Shown: positions 48,446 to 58,844, counted from the stretch's first letter. The stretch: DNA of 64,000 nt from an uncultured Clostridia bacterium (GCA_947631575.1 CANRLW010000002.1:1-64000), one strand, 5' to 3'. The notes: generated from the sequence alone by a model not told the origin. Numbers and translations: made by a program.

Positions 48446-49972
48446 TTATCTGTTCCAGTATTTTCTGTCAAGACTTCTAAAGCCTATCGCCTGTGAAATG
48501 CAGGCTCTGTCTATATCCTTCAGTCCCGAAAGATCTGCGCACGTCCTCGCGACCTTTAGTATCCTGTCATATGCGCGGGCGGAAAGTCCGAGCCTGTCAA
48601 ACGCCGCTTTGAGCATATCGCTTGCATCGGGCGTCAGTCGGCAGACCTCGCCGATTATATCTGATGTTATGCGACTGTTTGACTTTATATTCGTGCCTTT
48701 AAAACGCTGTGCCTGTATATCGCGGGCGCGCTGTACCCTCTCGGCTATCTGAGCGGAAGTTTCCTGCGCTTTCCTTTCGGAAAGGTCTTCATACTCGACG
48801 GGCTTTACTTCTATTTGTATATCTATCCTGTCGAGAACGGGCTGTGAAATTTTATTGAGGTACATTGTGACCATTTTTTCAGAGCAGGTACATTTTTTCT
48901 TCGGGTTTCCGAAATTGCCGCAAGGACAAGGATTCATTGCCGCGACAAGCATAACGTCGCACGGATAGCTAACCGAGCCGCTTGCTCTGGAAATTACTAT
49001 CTCACAGTTTTCAATAGGCTGTCTTAAAGTTTCAAGAGTTCTCCTGTCAAACTCGGGGAGCTCGTCTAAAAACAAAACTCCGTTATGCGCGAGAGATATT
49101 TCTCCCGGACGCGGAACAGTGCCTCCTCCTACTAACCCCGCGCCGCTTATGGTATGGCTTACGGGGCGGAAAGGACGATTTGTAACGAGCGGATCTTTCG
49201 GGTCTATTATGCCTGCTATTGAATGTATCTGCGTCGTTTCAATGCTTTCCTCAAAAGTTATTTTCGGAAGAATGGACGGAATGCGCTTTGCGAGCATAGA
49301 TTTTCCCGAGCCGGGAGGACCGAGCATAAGGATATTATGCGAGCCTGCGGCGGCAACCTCAATGGCTTTCTTTGCCGCAGTCTGACCCATGACATCGGCG
49401 AAATCCTCGCGGTATACAAGTTTTTCCGCACTCGGTATGTAACGGGGTTCGGGCGTAAGCCCCGTTCCCGTCCGCAAAAAATCGACTATCTGCGTTATAT
49501 GTTCCACGCCGTATACCTCTATGCCGTCGGCGACAGATGCCTCTTTGGCGTTTGACTTCGGGAGGAACAACCGCTTTATTCCGTTTTTAGAGGCGGTTAT
49601 GGTCATACTGAGAGCGCCGTTTATATGGGAGATCCTTCCGTCAAGCGACAGTTCTCCTATAAAAGCAGTGTCTGAAAGGTCACAGTCGATAACGCCGCCA
49701 AGGACCATTATAGCGACTGTTATAGGCAAGTCGAACATCGAGCCTATTTTCTTTACGCTTGCGGGAGCTAAATTTACCGTGACGCGCCCGTTTAAAAGTT
49801 TCAGGTTGAGTTGCCCTAATACCGCGCGTATTCGGGCTTTGCTCTCCTGTACGGCAATATCGGGAAGACCAACAACGTCAAAAATAGGCTGTCCCGGAGA
49901 AATGCTAGCCTCGACATCTACCGGAAAAGCATTCAGTCCGAAAAGACCTACACTGTTTATTTTACTGAACAT
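48446..49972 (-). CDS. YifB/ComM-family Mg chelatase-like AAA+ ATPase
   Basis: 'GLPDIAVQESKARIRAVL', 'MLGPPGSGKSMLAKRIPSILP', 'LFLDELPEFDRRTLETLRQPIE'. Confidence 0.95.
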   Translation of the reverse strand: MFSKINSVGLFGLNAFPVDVEASISPGQPIFDVVGLPDIAVQESKARIRAVLGQLNLKLLNGRVTVNLAPASVKKIGSMFDLPITVAIMVLGGVIDCDLSDTAFIGELSLDGRISHINGALSMTITASKNGIKRLFLPKSNAKEASVADGIEVYGVEHITQIVDFLRTGTGLTPEPRYIPSAEKLVYREDFADVMGQTAAKKAIEVAAAGSHNILMLGPPGSGKSMLAKRIPSILPKITFEESIETTQIHSIAGIIDPKDPLVTNRPFRPVSHTISGAGLVGGGTVPRPGEISLAHNGVLFLDELPEFDRRTLETLRQPIENCEIVISRASGSVSYPCDVMLVAAMNPCPCGNFGNPKKKCTCSEKMVTMYLNKISQPVLDRIDIQIEVKPVEYEDLSERKAQETSAQIAERVQRARDIQAQRFKGTNIKSNSRITSDIIGEVCRLTPDASDMLKAAFDRLGLSARAYDRILKVARTCADLSGLKDIDRACISQAIGFRSLDRKYWNR

Positions 49973-50168
49973 AACTGAACCTCACAATTGTGCTGTAAAA
50001 AATTTATTATCAATATATATTCTACCACATCTGTAAATAAATTGCAACGGTTATAATTATTTTTTGCGAAAATTTATCAGCATATTGTGTTTTTGTTATT
50101 GAAAAATTTTTTTATTTGTGCTATAATGAATAATGTATTGTTATAGCTTGCTTAATCAGAGGAAAAAT

Positions 50169-50903
50169 ATGGAAAATAATTCTGAAAATCAGATCATCTT
50201 CGGGCGAAACGCCGTTATGGAAGTACTTCGTTCGGACAAGACTGTAGACACGGTCTTTATACAAAAGGACCTAAAGATCGAGGGGATAGCTGCTCTTGCA
50301 AAAGAGCGCGGCGCCGTAGTAAAAATCGTAGGTGCGGAAAAGATAGTTTCTCTTTCGGGCACGCAGAAAAACGGCGGCGTTTGCGCGGAAGTGTCTGCGG
50401 CAGAATATGCGGAGCTTTCGGATATCCTTGAGGTATCGAAGATAAAGGGAAAGCCTCCTTTTATAGTTATCGCGGACGAGATCGCCGACCCTCATAATCT
50501 CGGAGCAATTATACGAACGGCTGAGGCAGCGGGAGCCGACGGCGTTATTATCCCGAAAAGACGGAGCGTCGGTCTTAATGCGACGGTGTTTAAGACGTCG
50601 GCAGGCGCGGCGGCGTGGATAAAGGTCGCAAGGGTCACAAACCTTGTAGAAACGATAAAGACGCTGAAGAAAAACAATATATGGGTATACGGTATGGAGG
50701 CCGACGGAGAACCTTATGAAAAGGTTGATTTTTCGGGAGGAGCGGCAATTGTCGTAGGTTCGGAAGGCGCGGGGCTTTCAAGACTCGTGAGGGAAAACTG
50801 CGACAGGACGGTTTCACTGCCGATGAACGGGAAAGTAAATTCTCTGAATGCCTCCGTTTCGGCGGGGATACTTATGTACGAAATAATCAAATACAGGAAA
50901 TAA
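50169..50903 (+). CDS. rlmB: 23S rRNA (guanosine-2'-O-)-methyltransferase RlmB
   Basis: SpoU domain: 'DEIADPHNLGAIIRTAEAAGADGVIIPK', 'VVGSEGAGLSRLVRENCD...LNASVSAGILMYE'; AGAGG RBS upstream of ATG at 50169. Confidence 0.93.
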   Translation: MENNSENQIIFGRNAVMEVLRSDKTVDTVFIQKDLKIEGIAALAKERGAVVKIVGAEKIVSLSGTQKNGGVCAEVSAAEYAELSDILEVSKIKGKPPFIVIADEIADPHNLGAIIRTAEAAGADGVIIPKRRSVGLNATVFKTSAGAAAWIKVARVTNLVETIKTLKKNNIWVYGMEADGEPYEKVDFSGGAAIVVGSEGAGLSRLVRENCDRTVSLPMNGKVNSLNASVSAGILMYEIIKYRK

Positions 50904-50922
50904 TCCAAAGGGAAGTGTTTTT

Positions 50923-53727
50923 ATGGCAAAAAAGAATTATGACATCGACAATATTCTGAAAGAAGTTGACAATCTGCGGCTTGACGAGTCTGACGAAAAT
51001 TCGGACAAAGACAAAAAAAGCCTTGCGGGATCACAGAAGAAATCGGGAAGTAAGGCTGATAAAAAGCCGGATTTCAGCGTTACGCAGGTTATAGATCAAT
51101 ATTCCGACAAGAAAAAAGGCGCTGCCGCAAAGCAGTTATCGGATAGCTCTAAAGAAATAACCGAGGAAGAGGAAAGCGAAAAAAGAAAACGCCTTTTTGA
51201 CGACGATCCGCGCGGAAAGAAAAAAACCGATGATAAGATGTTTCTGAACGGCGACAGCAAAAAGACTTCAGGCAAAGAATTAAAACAAGTGTCAGAAAGC
51301 GATGAATTTGTTTTCCATACAAAAGAAGAACTCGCTACTGACGAAATGAAAAAACGCAAGCAGCAGCGTATTGACGAAATAAACGAGGCACTTCTGAAGG
51401 CTGACATTGAGGCACAAAGCGACGATGAGATGCTGGATCTTATGAACCCTGCCGAAAAGCGCGAAAAAGTTGCGGATATGCTGAGAGCGGGCGACGGAAA
51501 AAATGAAAAGAGCGACAAGAGCGATAAAAGTGACAAAGCTGACACTCTTGCAATCTCCGAAAAAGACCTCAAAAACGTTGCAAAAGAAGAATATGTGATC
51601 GAATATAAGCCGCATGTAAAAGGAACCGATACTCCCGACGAGATACTGGGCGCATCGGCAAAACAGCAGCCGAGCCGCGGAGAAATGCACATAGGCGAAT
51701 CCATAACCGATGCGCTTGACAAAAAGATAGCTGTTGAAATCGAACAGGAGCAGGCGAACGCCGATGCCGGTGATGAAGAAGATATTTCGGAAGACAGCGA
51801 AGATGTAGAAAACATGCGCGAGGCAAATGAACTTGCACAAAAGCGCAAACGCAGGATAGCAAACTTTATCCTCGAAGATCCAGGCGAGGAAGAGGACGAA
51901 TTTAAACCAACAAATGATGTTCACGAAGAAAGCGAAGAGGAAGAGGACGATGAACCCATTGACCTCGATGATGAAAACGTTATACGCGAACGTCTGAACC
52001 GTTCGTCAAAGGGGCTGTTCTGGCGGCTCATCATAACGGGCATTCTGTTTGTTGTGACACTTTTCATAGGTATAGTAAATACTGCTAACGTTCAGGACCT
52101 CGGAGTGCTTGGAGGCGTTATAAGTCTGCGTTCGGCGACCGAAAACTATCTTTATTGTATGCTGACGATCGGCGTTTTGTCGTTCGGCTCGTGTTCTTCG
52201 GTCATTGCAAACGGATTTTCAAAGCTCTTTAAAAAGCGTCCCGACGGCGATACATTGTGCGCGGTAGCGCATACGGCGGCGATCGTCGCAATGATACCTT
52301 ATCTTTTCAGGATAGATTATACTCAGCTTTCAAGATCTCATGTTTATCTTGTAGTATCGCTTGCTTTGCTCTGCTTTAACACGCTTTCAAAGCTGATAAC
52401 GGTAAAGACAGCGCAGAAGAATTTTGAAATTGTTTCTGCTGACGGAGCGAAGTATTTCGCGGACTTCTGTGAAAAAGGCAGCGCCGAACAACTCGCAAAA
52501 GGCGCAGTTCCGGGCGTTCCGATAACTGCGGCTGTAAGAAAGACCGAAATGCTGAAGGATTTCATTGTTTCAACATACTGCGAGGACGCCTCGGACAAGA
52601 TCGCGGGAAAAGCGTCTATAGTTACCGTTGCGGCGGCTGTAATTGCGGCTGTGATAGCGTTTTTCACAAACGGAGATATAGACTGGGAGAACAACCTCTC
52701 ATGGAGCTTTACGGTGCTTTCGGCGGTATGCTGCCTGGGAGCGTCGCTGTCATGCTCGATGACTGTTACAGTTCCGCTTTTGCTAGCGTCGATAAAGGGG
52801 ACAAAGGATAAGTTCGCCATACTCGGCTATAATGCCGTAGAAAATTACAGCGAAACAAACTCGGTACTTGTAGAGGCGTCCGACCTCTTCCCTCCCGCAA
52901 GCGTAGTAATAAACAACATATGCGGCTATGACAAGCCCTCCGCACGCGGCGAAGGAAAAGTAAATATAGACGAGGCAATTATTCTGGGAGCAAGTCTGGC
53001 TTATGCCTCGGGCAGCGTTCTTTCGGACGCGCTGTTCAATATGCTTGACTATAAGAAGGAGCTTTTAAAGCCCGTCAGCGGCACAGTCTATGAAAACAAC
53101 CTCGGAGTTATGGGCTGGATAGACAGAAGAAGAGTCCTTCTCGGAACGCGCGAACATATGATAGCTCACGAAATTTCTGTTCCGAGCATAAAGAAAGAGT
53201 CAGCCGCAAACACCAAAAATGACAATGTAATCTATCTTGCCGTCGGAGGAGAAGTCTGCCTGCTCTTCTTCGTTTCGGTAAAAGCCGACCAAGGCATACA
53301 GGAAAAGGTAAACAAGCTTTCGGAAGAAGGCGTTACGCTACTGGTAAAGTCGGTGGACGGAATGATAACCGCTAATTTTGTGGAAGGCATGTTTGGACTC
53401 TATGAGGGTTCAGTAAAGGTCATACCGTTTGACTGTCACGAAGTATTCAACAACTGCACGAAATTTGTATCAAGCGGAAGTGCGGCGCTTTCTGTTGATG
53501 GAACGTTCTCCTCTTTTGCCGAAGGGATCTCGGCGGCAAAAAGACTGCGCTCGAAAATTTCATTGGGCTCAATTATACAGATATTCACGGCGGGGCTCGG
53601 TATACTGCTTGCAGTAATATTTATGTTCGCAAAGAAATATGATATGTTCAACGGACTTTGGATATTGCTGTATGGAGTGATAAGTGCGGCGATAACGGTC
53701 GGTGTTCCGTTTATAAAGCGGTTATGA
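50923..53727 (+). CDS. Large membrane protein with acidic N-terminus and a degenerate P-type-ATPase-like core
   Basis: N-terminal about 350 aa Lys/Glu/Asp-rich; TM segments; 'NNLGVMGWIDRRRVLLGTREHMIAHEI' resembles a P1B ATPase N-domain; 'VIYLAVGGEVCLLFFVSVKADQGIQEKVNKLSEEGVTLLVKS' resembles a P-domain; no DKTGT, no TGDxxxxA. Confidence 0.6.
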   Translation: MAKKNYDIDNILKEVDNLRLDESDENSDKDKKSLAGSQKKSGSKADKKPDFSVTQVIDQYSDKKKGAAAKQLSDSSKEITEEEESEKRKRLFDDDPRGKKKTDDKMFLNGDSKKTSGKELKQVSESDEFVFHTKEELATDEMKKRKQQRIDEINEALLKADIEAQSDDEMLDLMNPAEKREKVADMLRAGDGKNEKSDKSDKSDKADTLAISEKDLKNVAKEEYVIEYKPHVKGTDTPDEILGASAKQQPSRGEMHIGESITDALDKKIAVEIEQEQANADAGDEEDISEDSEDVENMREANELAQKRKRRIANFILEDPGEEEDEFKPTNDVHEESEEEEDDEPIDLDDENVIRERLNRSSKGLFWRLIITGILFVVTLFIGIVNTANVQDLGVLGGVISLRSATENYLYCMLTIGVLSFGSCSSVIANGFSKLFKKRPDGDTLCAVAHTAAIVAMIPYLFRIDYTQLSRSHVYLVVSLALLCFNTLSKLITVKTAQKNFEIVSADGAKYFADFCEKGSAEQLAKGAVPGVPITAAVRKTEMLKDFIVSTYCEDASDKIAGKASIVTVAAAVIAAVIAFFTNGDIDWENNLSWSFTVLSAVCCLGASLSCSMTVTVPLLLASIKGTKDKFAILGYNAVENYSETNSVLVEASDLFPPASVVINNICGYDKPSARGEGKVNIDEAIILGASLAYASGSVLSDALFNMLDYKKELLKPVSGTVYENNLGVMGWIDRRRVLLGTREHMIAHEISVPSIKKESAANTKNDNVIYLAVGGEVCLLFFVSVKADQGIQEKVNKLSEEGVTLLVKSVDGMITANFVEGMFGLYEGSVKVIPFDCHEVFNNCTKFVSSGSAALSVDGTFSSFAEGISAAKRLRSKISLGSIIQIFTAGLGILLAVIFMFAKKYDMFNGLWILLYGVISAAITVGVPFIKRL

Positions 53728-54182
53728 TACTGACTGACGAGGAATATATGGAAAAGGCTCTTGCACTGGCAAAAAAGGCTTTTGAAATGGGAGAGATACC
53801 CGTAGGTGCAATAGTCGTAAACAAAGACGGAGAAATAATTGCCGAAGCCTATAACGAGCGCGAAACGCTTATTTCTCCCACGGCTCATGCGGAGATACTC
53901 GCAATTGAGCGCGCCGCCAAAGCGCTTAAAAGCAGAAGGCTTTCGGACTGTACTCTTTACGTTACGCTCGAACCATGTCCAATGTGCGCGGGGGCGGTAA
54001 TAAACGCCTGTATAAAGCGCCTTGTTTACGGGGCATTTGACGAAAAGAACGGCGCTTGTGTTTCGGTGGCTGCATTGTTTGACGAAAAATTTACACACAT
54101 TCCGCGTGTAAGGAGCAGAGTTCTCGAAGAAAAATGCGGGAAAATCCTATCGGATTTTTTCGGGAAATTGCGCGGGCAATAG
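53724..54182 (+). CDS. tadA: tRNA-specific adenosine deaminase
   Basis: 'PTAHAEILAIERAAKAL', 'LYVTLEPCPMCAGAVINACIKRLVYGAFDEKNGA'; ATGA overlap with the upstream stop. Confidence 0.93.
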   Translation: MILTDEEYMEKALALAKKAFEMGEIPVGAIVVNKDGEIIAEAYNERETLISPTAHAEILAIERAAKALKSRRLSDCTLYVTLEPCPMCAGAVINACIKRLVYGAFDEKNGACVSVAALFDEKFTHIPRVRSRVLEEKCGKILSDFFGKLRGQ

Positions 54183-54250
54183 AAAACAGGTCATTCGGAA
54201 AGACGCATGTTTTTCCGATATTCTAAAATCAGATCGGGGAAAACATCAGA

Positions 54251-55699
54251 ATGGGAGAAAAGCCTAATTCACAGAACAGATACCGTACTCTCGCGGGAAA
54301 TATCATAATATTGGGCATTGGGCAGTTCAGTTCCAAGCTCCTTGTGTATGTAATGCTGAAGTTCTACACAAGTATGCTCGGAACGGCGGGCTATGGCGAT
54401 ATGACAAACCTCATAAACGCCGGTGCCCTGCTCATATCTGTTTTCTCGCTGTCTATTGCAGAAGGCGTATTGCGTTTCGGGCTTGAAAAAAACAACAACG
54501 GCGGTATGGTGTTTTCTATCGGGATTAATGTTGCGGTATGCGGGTGCGTTGTATTTGCCGCGTTTGTGCCGCTGGTAGGACTTATCCCGATGCTGAAAGG
54601 CTATGAGTGGATGCTGTTTCTCTACGTCCTGGCGGGCGCGGTCAAAGAAGTGTGCGGCATATATGTGAGAGCAAGGGTCTCCGTAAAGCTGTTTGCGGTA
54701 GACGGCATACTGACTACTGTTTCAATGATAGTATTCAACCTTGTTCTGCTCGGAATTTTCGGGCTAGGAATAAACGGTTATATCTGGTCGGTCGTTCTGA
54801 GCAATCTGTCTTCGGTCATTTTCCTGAACATAACGGCAAAGCTCTACAAGCGCTATAGACCTATAGGAAACGACAAAACGCTTTATGTCTCAATGCTCAG
54901 GTACAGCATACCGCTTATGCCGACGACGATAATGTGGTGGATCATAAATATGTCGGACGGATTTATGGTCACTTCTTTTATCGGGAGCGACGCAAACGGT
55001 ATTTACGGGTTTGCCTATAAATTTCCGAACCTTGCGGCAGTTGTAGTCGGGATATTTGCACAGGCGTGGCATATGTCCGCCATAACCGAAAGAAACTCGC
55101 GCACCGTTTCAAATTTCTACTCGAATATTTTCAGCATGATGCAGACGGTCGTTTTTATCGCCTGTGCGGGAATAATGCTGATATTAAGACCTGTCATTAT
55201 GCCGTTTTTCGGAACAGAGGATTTTGCTCCGGCGTATTTTTATGTTCCGACGCTGCTGGGCGCGGTAATTTTCCAGTGTTTCAACAACTTTCTCTCGAGC
55301 ATTTACGAGGCATCGAGAAAGACTACTCATGCGCTCATTTCTTCTGCGATCGGCGCGGGAGCTAATATAATTTTAAATCTCCTGCTCATTCCGGTTATGG
55401 GCATAATGGGAGCGGCTGTCGCAACATTTATGAGCTACCTTATCGTATTTATCTACAGGGTAATTGATACGAAAAAGCTGCTTTATATGACGATATACTG
55501 GCTGAAGGTCATTGTAAATATCCTGCTTTTGACAGGCATGGCGTGTTCGATAATGTTTTTAGAGTTTGGTCTGTTGCAGAATGTCATTAACGCAATTGTT
55601 TTCATTATTATAGTCGCACTGAACTTCAAGACCTGCATTCAAGCAGTCAAGTTGGTTTTAAACAAGAAAAAGGAAAAGAAAGATGAAACAGTTTCTTGA
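54251..55699 (+). CDS. Oligosaccharide flippase family (MATE-like) membrane protein
   Basis: 12+ TM segments; N-terminal 'TLAGNIIILGIGQFSSKLLVYVMLKFYTSMLGTAGYGDMTNL'. Confidence 0.88.
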   Translation: MGEKPNSQNRYRTLAGNIIILGIGQFSSKLLVYVMLKFYTSMLGTAGYGDMTNLINAGALLISVFSLSIAEGVLRFGLEKNNNGGMVFSIGINVAVCGCVVFAAFVPLVGLIPMLKGYEWMLFLYVLAGAVKEVCGIYVRARVSVKLFAVDGILTTVSMIVFNLVLLGIFGLGINGYIWSVVLSNLSSVIFLNITAKLYKRYRPIGNDKTLYVSMLRYSIPLMPTTIMWWIINMSDGFMVTSFIGSDANGIYGFAYKFPNLAAVVVGIFAQAWHMSAITERNSRTVSNFYSNIFSMMQTVVFIACAGIMLILRPVIMPFFGTEDFAPAYFYVPTLLGAVIFQCFNNFLSSIYEASRKTTHALISSAIGAGANIILNLLLIPVMGIMGAAVATFMSYLIVFIYRVIDTKKLLYMTIYWLKVIVNILLLTGMACSIMFLEFGLLQNVINAIVFIIIVALNFKTCIQAVKLVLNKKKEKKDETVS

Positions 55700-56192
55700 A
55701 ATTGCAAAAATAGTTGCCGCTCACGGTATCCGCGGAGAAGTCAGGTGTCAGTATTACTGCGATTCTCCCGAAATTCTCTGCGAGTTTGAAACACTTTATC
55801 TGAACAAAGGAAAAGTTCCCGTAAAGATAACGCGCGCTTATGTTCATAAAAATGTAGTGATAATAAAGATCGAAGGCGTTGACACCATAGAAGAAACTCA
55901 AAAGTATATCGGGAAAATGCTTTATATGGACAGAAACGACGTGGAACTTCCCGAAGACGTTTATTTCATACAGGATATCATAGGGCTTACGGTGAAAAAC
56001 GCTGAAACGGGCGAGGTCTACGGGAAAATAACGGACGTTTATCAAAACGGTGCGACAGATGTTTATTCGATAAAGAAAGAAAACGGAAAGGAACTTATGT
56101 TTCCGTATATAGACGACGTTGTGAAAAAAATTGACATTGAGGCGGGAGAAATGCTGATAATTCCGCTTGAGGGGCTGTTTGATGAGGATTGA
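55683..56192 (+). CDS. rimM: Ribosome maturation factor RimM
   Basis: 'LEIAKIVAAHGIRGEVRC', 'ELMFPYIDDVVKKIDIEAGEMLI'; upstream of trmD. Confidence 0.92.
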   Translation: MKQFLEIAKIVAAHGIRGEVRCQYYCDSPEILCEFETLYLNKGKVPVKITRAYVHKNVVIIKIEGVDTIEETQKYIGKMLYMDRNDVELPEDVYFIQDIIGLTVKNAETGEVYGKITDVYQNGATDVYSIKKENGKELMFPYIDDVVKKIDIEAGEMLIIPLEGLFDED

Positions 56193-57144
56193 TATAGCGA
56201 CGCTGTTTCCCGAAATGTGCGAAAGAGTGTTCGGCGAGAGCATTGTTGGGCGCGGCATTAAAAACGGGTATCTCGAAGTTTATGCACACAATATCAGGGA
56301 TTACACGAACGACAAGCACAAAAACGTTGACGACAAGCCCTTTGGCGGCGGCACGGGAATGGTCATGCAGGCTCAGCCCGTTTATGACTGCGTAAATGCA
56401 ATTGCGGCGCTGCACAAGACACCTCCCCGCGTTATTTATCTCTCGCCGCAGGGAAAGACGCTGACGCAGGCTAAAATATGCGAGCTTGCAAAGGAAAGCG
56501 GACTTATACTTCTTTGCGGGCACTATGAGGGAATAGACGAGAGGGTTATAGAAGAGCTGAATGCCGAGGAAATTTCGATAGGCGATTATGTGCTGACGGG
56601 CGGAGAATTGCCAGCGCTGGTGCTTACTGACGCAATTGCGCGGTTACAGCCGGGGGTACTTCCTAATGAGGACGCCTACAGCATAGAGAGCCACTATGAC
56701 GGACTTCTTGAATATCCCCAATATTCGCGGCCCGAAATATGGAACGAACGGAAAGTTCCCGAAATATTGCTTTCGGGAGATCATAAACAGGTCGTTGAAT
56801 GGCAAAGGAAAATGTCGCTTGAAAACACCAGAAAAAAGCGCCCCGATCTATACGAGGCGTATATAAAAAAAGCCTTTGAGAGTTTTATTTGCGATATGAA
56901 AGCTGCGTGTGACATTCCCGATGACATAACATTTTCAAGCGTTTCCCTGCCCGAAGAAATGTTAAAACAGGTAAAGCGCGGAAAACTCAGAGCGCTTGAG
57001 ATTGACAAGAAAAAGGGAGAATACGTTATACTGACGGACGAGCAGGGCTTGCCGAAATTTACGGTGATCATAACCGAAAAGCTTTTGAGCGGCGTAAAAT
57101 TCAGGCTCTTATATAAACCGAAAAAGGAAGAAACAAATGACTAA
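56182..57144 (+). CDS. trmD: tRNA (guanosine(37)-N1)-methyltransferase TrmD with C-terminal extension
   Basis: 'MRIDIATLFPEMCERVFGESIVGRG', 'FGGGTGMVMQAQPVYD', 'LCGHYEGIDERVIE', 'SIGDYVLTGGELPALVLTDAIARL'. Confidence 0.95.
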   Translation: MRIDIATLFPEMCERVFGESIVGRGIKNGYLEVYAHNIRDYTNDKHKNVDDKPFGGGTGMVMQAQPVYDCVNAIAALHKTPPRVIYLSPQGKTLTQAKICELAKESGLILLCGHYEGIDERVIEELNAEEISIGDYVLTGGELPALVLTDAIARLQPGVLPNEDAYSIESHYDGLLEYPQYSRPEIWNERKVPEILLSGDHKQVVEWQRKMSLENTRKKRPDLYEAYIKKAFESFICDMKAACDIPDDITFSSVSLPEEMLKQVKRGKLRALEIDKKKGEYVILTDEQGLPKFTVIITEKLLSGVKFRLLYKPKKEETND

Positions 57145-58039
57145 AAACGTTTTTATAGCAATAACAGGCAGACCGAACGCGGGAAAAAGTTCGCTTACAA
57201 ATCTGCTTGTGGGAGAAAAGATATCCATAGTGAGCGAAAAGCCGCAGACAACGCGAAACCGCATAAACGGCGTGCTTACAAAGGGCGACACGCAGTATGT
57301 GTTTATTGATACTCCGGGATTTTTAAAGCCGCGGACAAAGCTGGCTGAACATATGGTAAAATCAGTCAGGACAAGCGTTGATGATGTCGACGTTGCAATT
57401 CTTATGGCGGACGCTACTAAAAAACTTTCCGCAGTAGAACAGGAGCTCGCGCGGTCGTTTACTTCTCATAATACAAAGGTCATACTTCTTCTGAACAAGG
57501 TAGACCTTATAAAATCAAAAGAAGAACTTCTGCCGCTCCTCGACGAATACAGCAAGCTCTACAGCTTTGAGGAGATCATTCCGATAAGCGTTAAAAAGAG
57601 GATAAACACGGAGCTTATTATGCCCCTGCTCGAAAGATACGCTGTTGAAGGAGAACATTTCTTTCCCGACGACATCGCCACAGACCGCACGGAAAGATTT
57701 TTATGCAGCGAGCTTATACGCGAAAAGCTTTTATGGACAATGCAGCAGGAGATCCCCCACGGAACGGCTGTAGACATAGAGAGCTTTTCTTCACGCACAA
57801 ATAAAAACAACGCCGAAGTCATAGATATCGGCGCGGTAATAATATGCGAAAAACAATCCCACAAGGGAATGATAATCGGAAAAGGCGGAGAGCGTCTGAA
57901 ACAGATAGGTTCTCTCGCGAGAAAAGATATCGAAGAAATGCTGGACGCGAAAGTTAATCTTCAGATCTTTGTAAAAGTAAAGGAAAACTGGCGCGACAAC
58001 GAGCGCTTTATAACCGACAACAAGATAGCCGACGACTAG
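57137..58039 (+). CDS. era: GTPase Era
   Basis: 'GRPNAGKSSLTNLLVGEKISIVSEKPQTTRNRI', 'DTPGFLKPRTKL', KH domain 'GMIIGKGGERLKQIGSLARKDIE'. Confidence 0.97.
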   Translation: MTKNVFIAITGRPNAGKSSLTNLLVGEKISIVSEKPQTTRNRINGVLTKGDTQYVFIDTPGFLKPRTKLAEHMVKSVRTSVDDVDVAILMADATKKLSAVEQELARSFTSHNTKVILLLNKVDLIKSKEELLPLLDEYSKLYSFEEIIPISVKKRINTELIMPLLERYAVEGEHFFPDDIATDRTERFLCSELIREKLLWTMQQEIPHGTAVDIESFSSRTNKNNAEVIDIGAVIICEKQSHKGMIIGKGGERLKQIGSLARKDIEEMLDAKVNLQIFVKVKENWRDNERFITDNKIADD

Positions 58040-58698
58040 AGCTTTTTAAGCTCCTTTTCAACATTTGTAACGACAGAAAACAGCGCGGTGCTTTGCTTTG
58101 GATATTCGCGCTCTATGCGGGAGTTTGTTATTTTTTCATCGGCTGTTCCCTCTTTTTCGGCGGTCTTTGCCGCAACGTCCTCGAGGCTAAGCTCTGCAAG
58201 TGTTATACCCGAAAGGCTCTCACGCGGAACGGAAAACAAGTTTTCATCGTTTTCCCCGCCCGCGCTGTAGACCATTCTGAATGCGCGATAGACCGCCGTC
58301 AGCATATAGTTTCCGACCGACCTTGCGAGTTTTTGGTTATTGGTTTTTATAAGCAGCGAAAACACGACCTCAAGAGCGTTTGTAATAAGCTTTTTTCTGA
58401 GCATGATACCCGCCGAAGAAGTGTTTACAACGGCGTTTTCATTTACAGCACTTTCTTCAAGCTCGGTCTCTTTAACGACCGCGCCGTTTCGCGAATTGCT
58501 CCTTCCAAGCAGGTAATCTACCGAAACGTTATAAAAATCTGCCGCCTGTATCAGAAAATCAAGACCACATTCGCGCTTTCCGTTTTCATAATGCGACAAA
58601 AGCGCCTGGGCAACGCCCAATTGGTCTGCTGCCTCTTTTTGTCTTAATCCGCGTTCTTTTCTAAGCAGCTTTAAAATTCTCGGAAAATCTTTGTTCAT
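58036..58698 (-). CDS. XRE-family HTH transcriptional regulator
   Basis: 'LRKERGLRQKEAADQLGVAQALLSHYENGKRECGLDFLIQAADFYNVSVDYLLGR'; GGAGAG RBS for ATG at 58698. Confidence 0.93.
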   Translation of the reverse strand: MNKDFPRILKLLRKERGLRQKEAADQLGVAQALLSHYENGKRECGLDFLIQAADFYNVSVDYLLGRSNSRNGAVVKETELEESAVNENAVVNTSSAGIMLRKKLITNALEVVFSLLIKTNNQKLARSVGNYMLTAVYRAFRMVYSAGGENDENLFSVPRESLSGITLAELSLEDVAAKTAEKEGTADEKITNSRIEREYPKQSTALFSVVTNVEKELKKL

Positions 58699-58844
58699 CT
58701 TTTTATCTCTCCAAATTCCCCACAAATATTCACAAAGTATATTATATTACATTTGACACCGGAAGTAAAGCGGCATATTTAACAAAATTTCGACATTTGC
58801 ATAGGATATAATTCCTAATCATACAATATATAGGAGTGTAGAAA

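Noticed and set aside
51096-51848. 250-aa minus-strand Ser/Phe-rich ORF
   Set aside because: Antisense to the charged N-terminus of 50923-53727; composition mirrors GAA/AAA-rich coding.
53436-54098. 220-aa minus-strand ORF
   Set aside because: Antisense to tadA and the end of the pseudo-ATPase.
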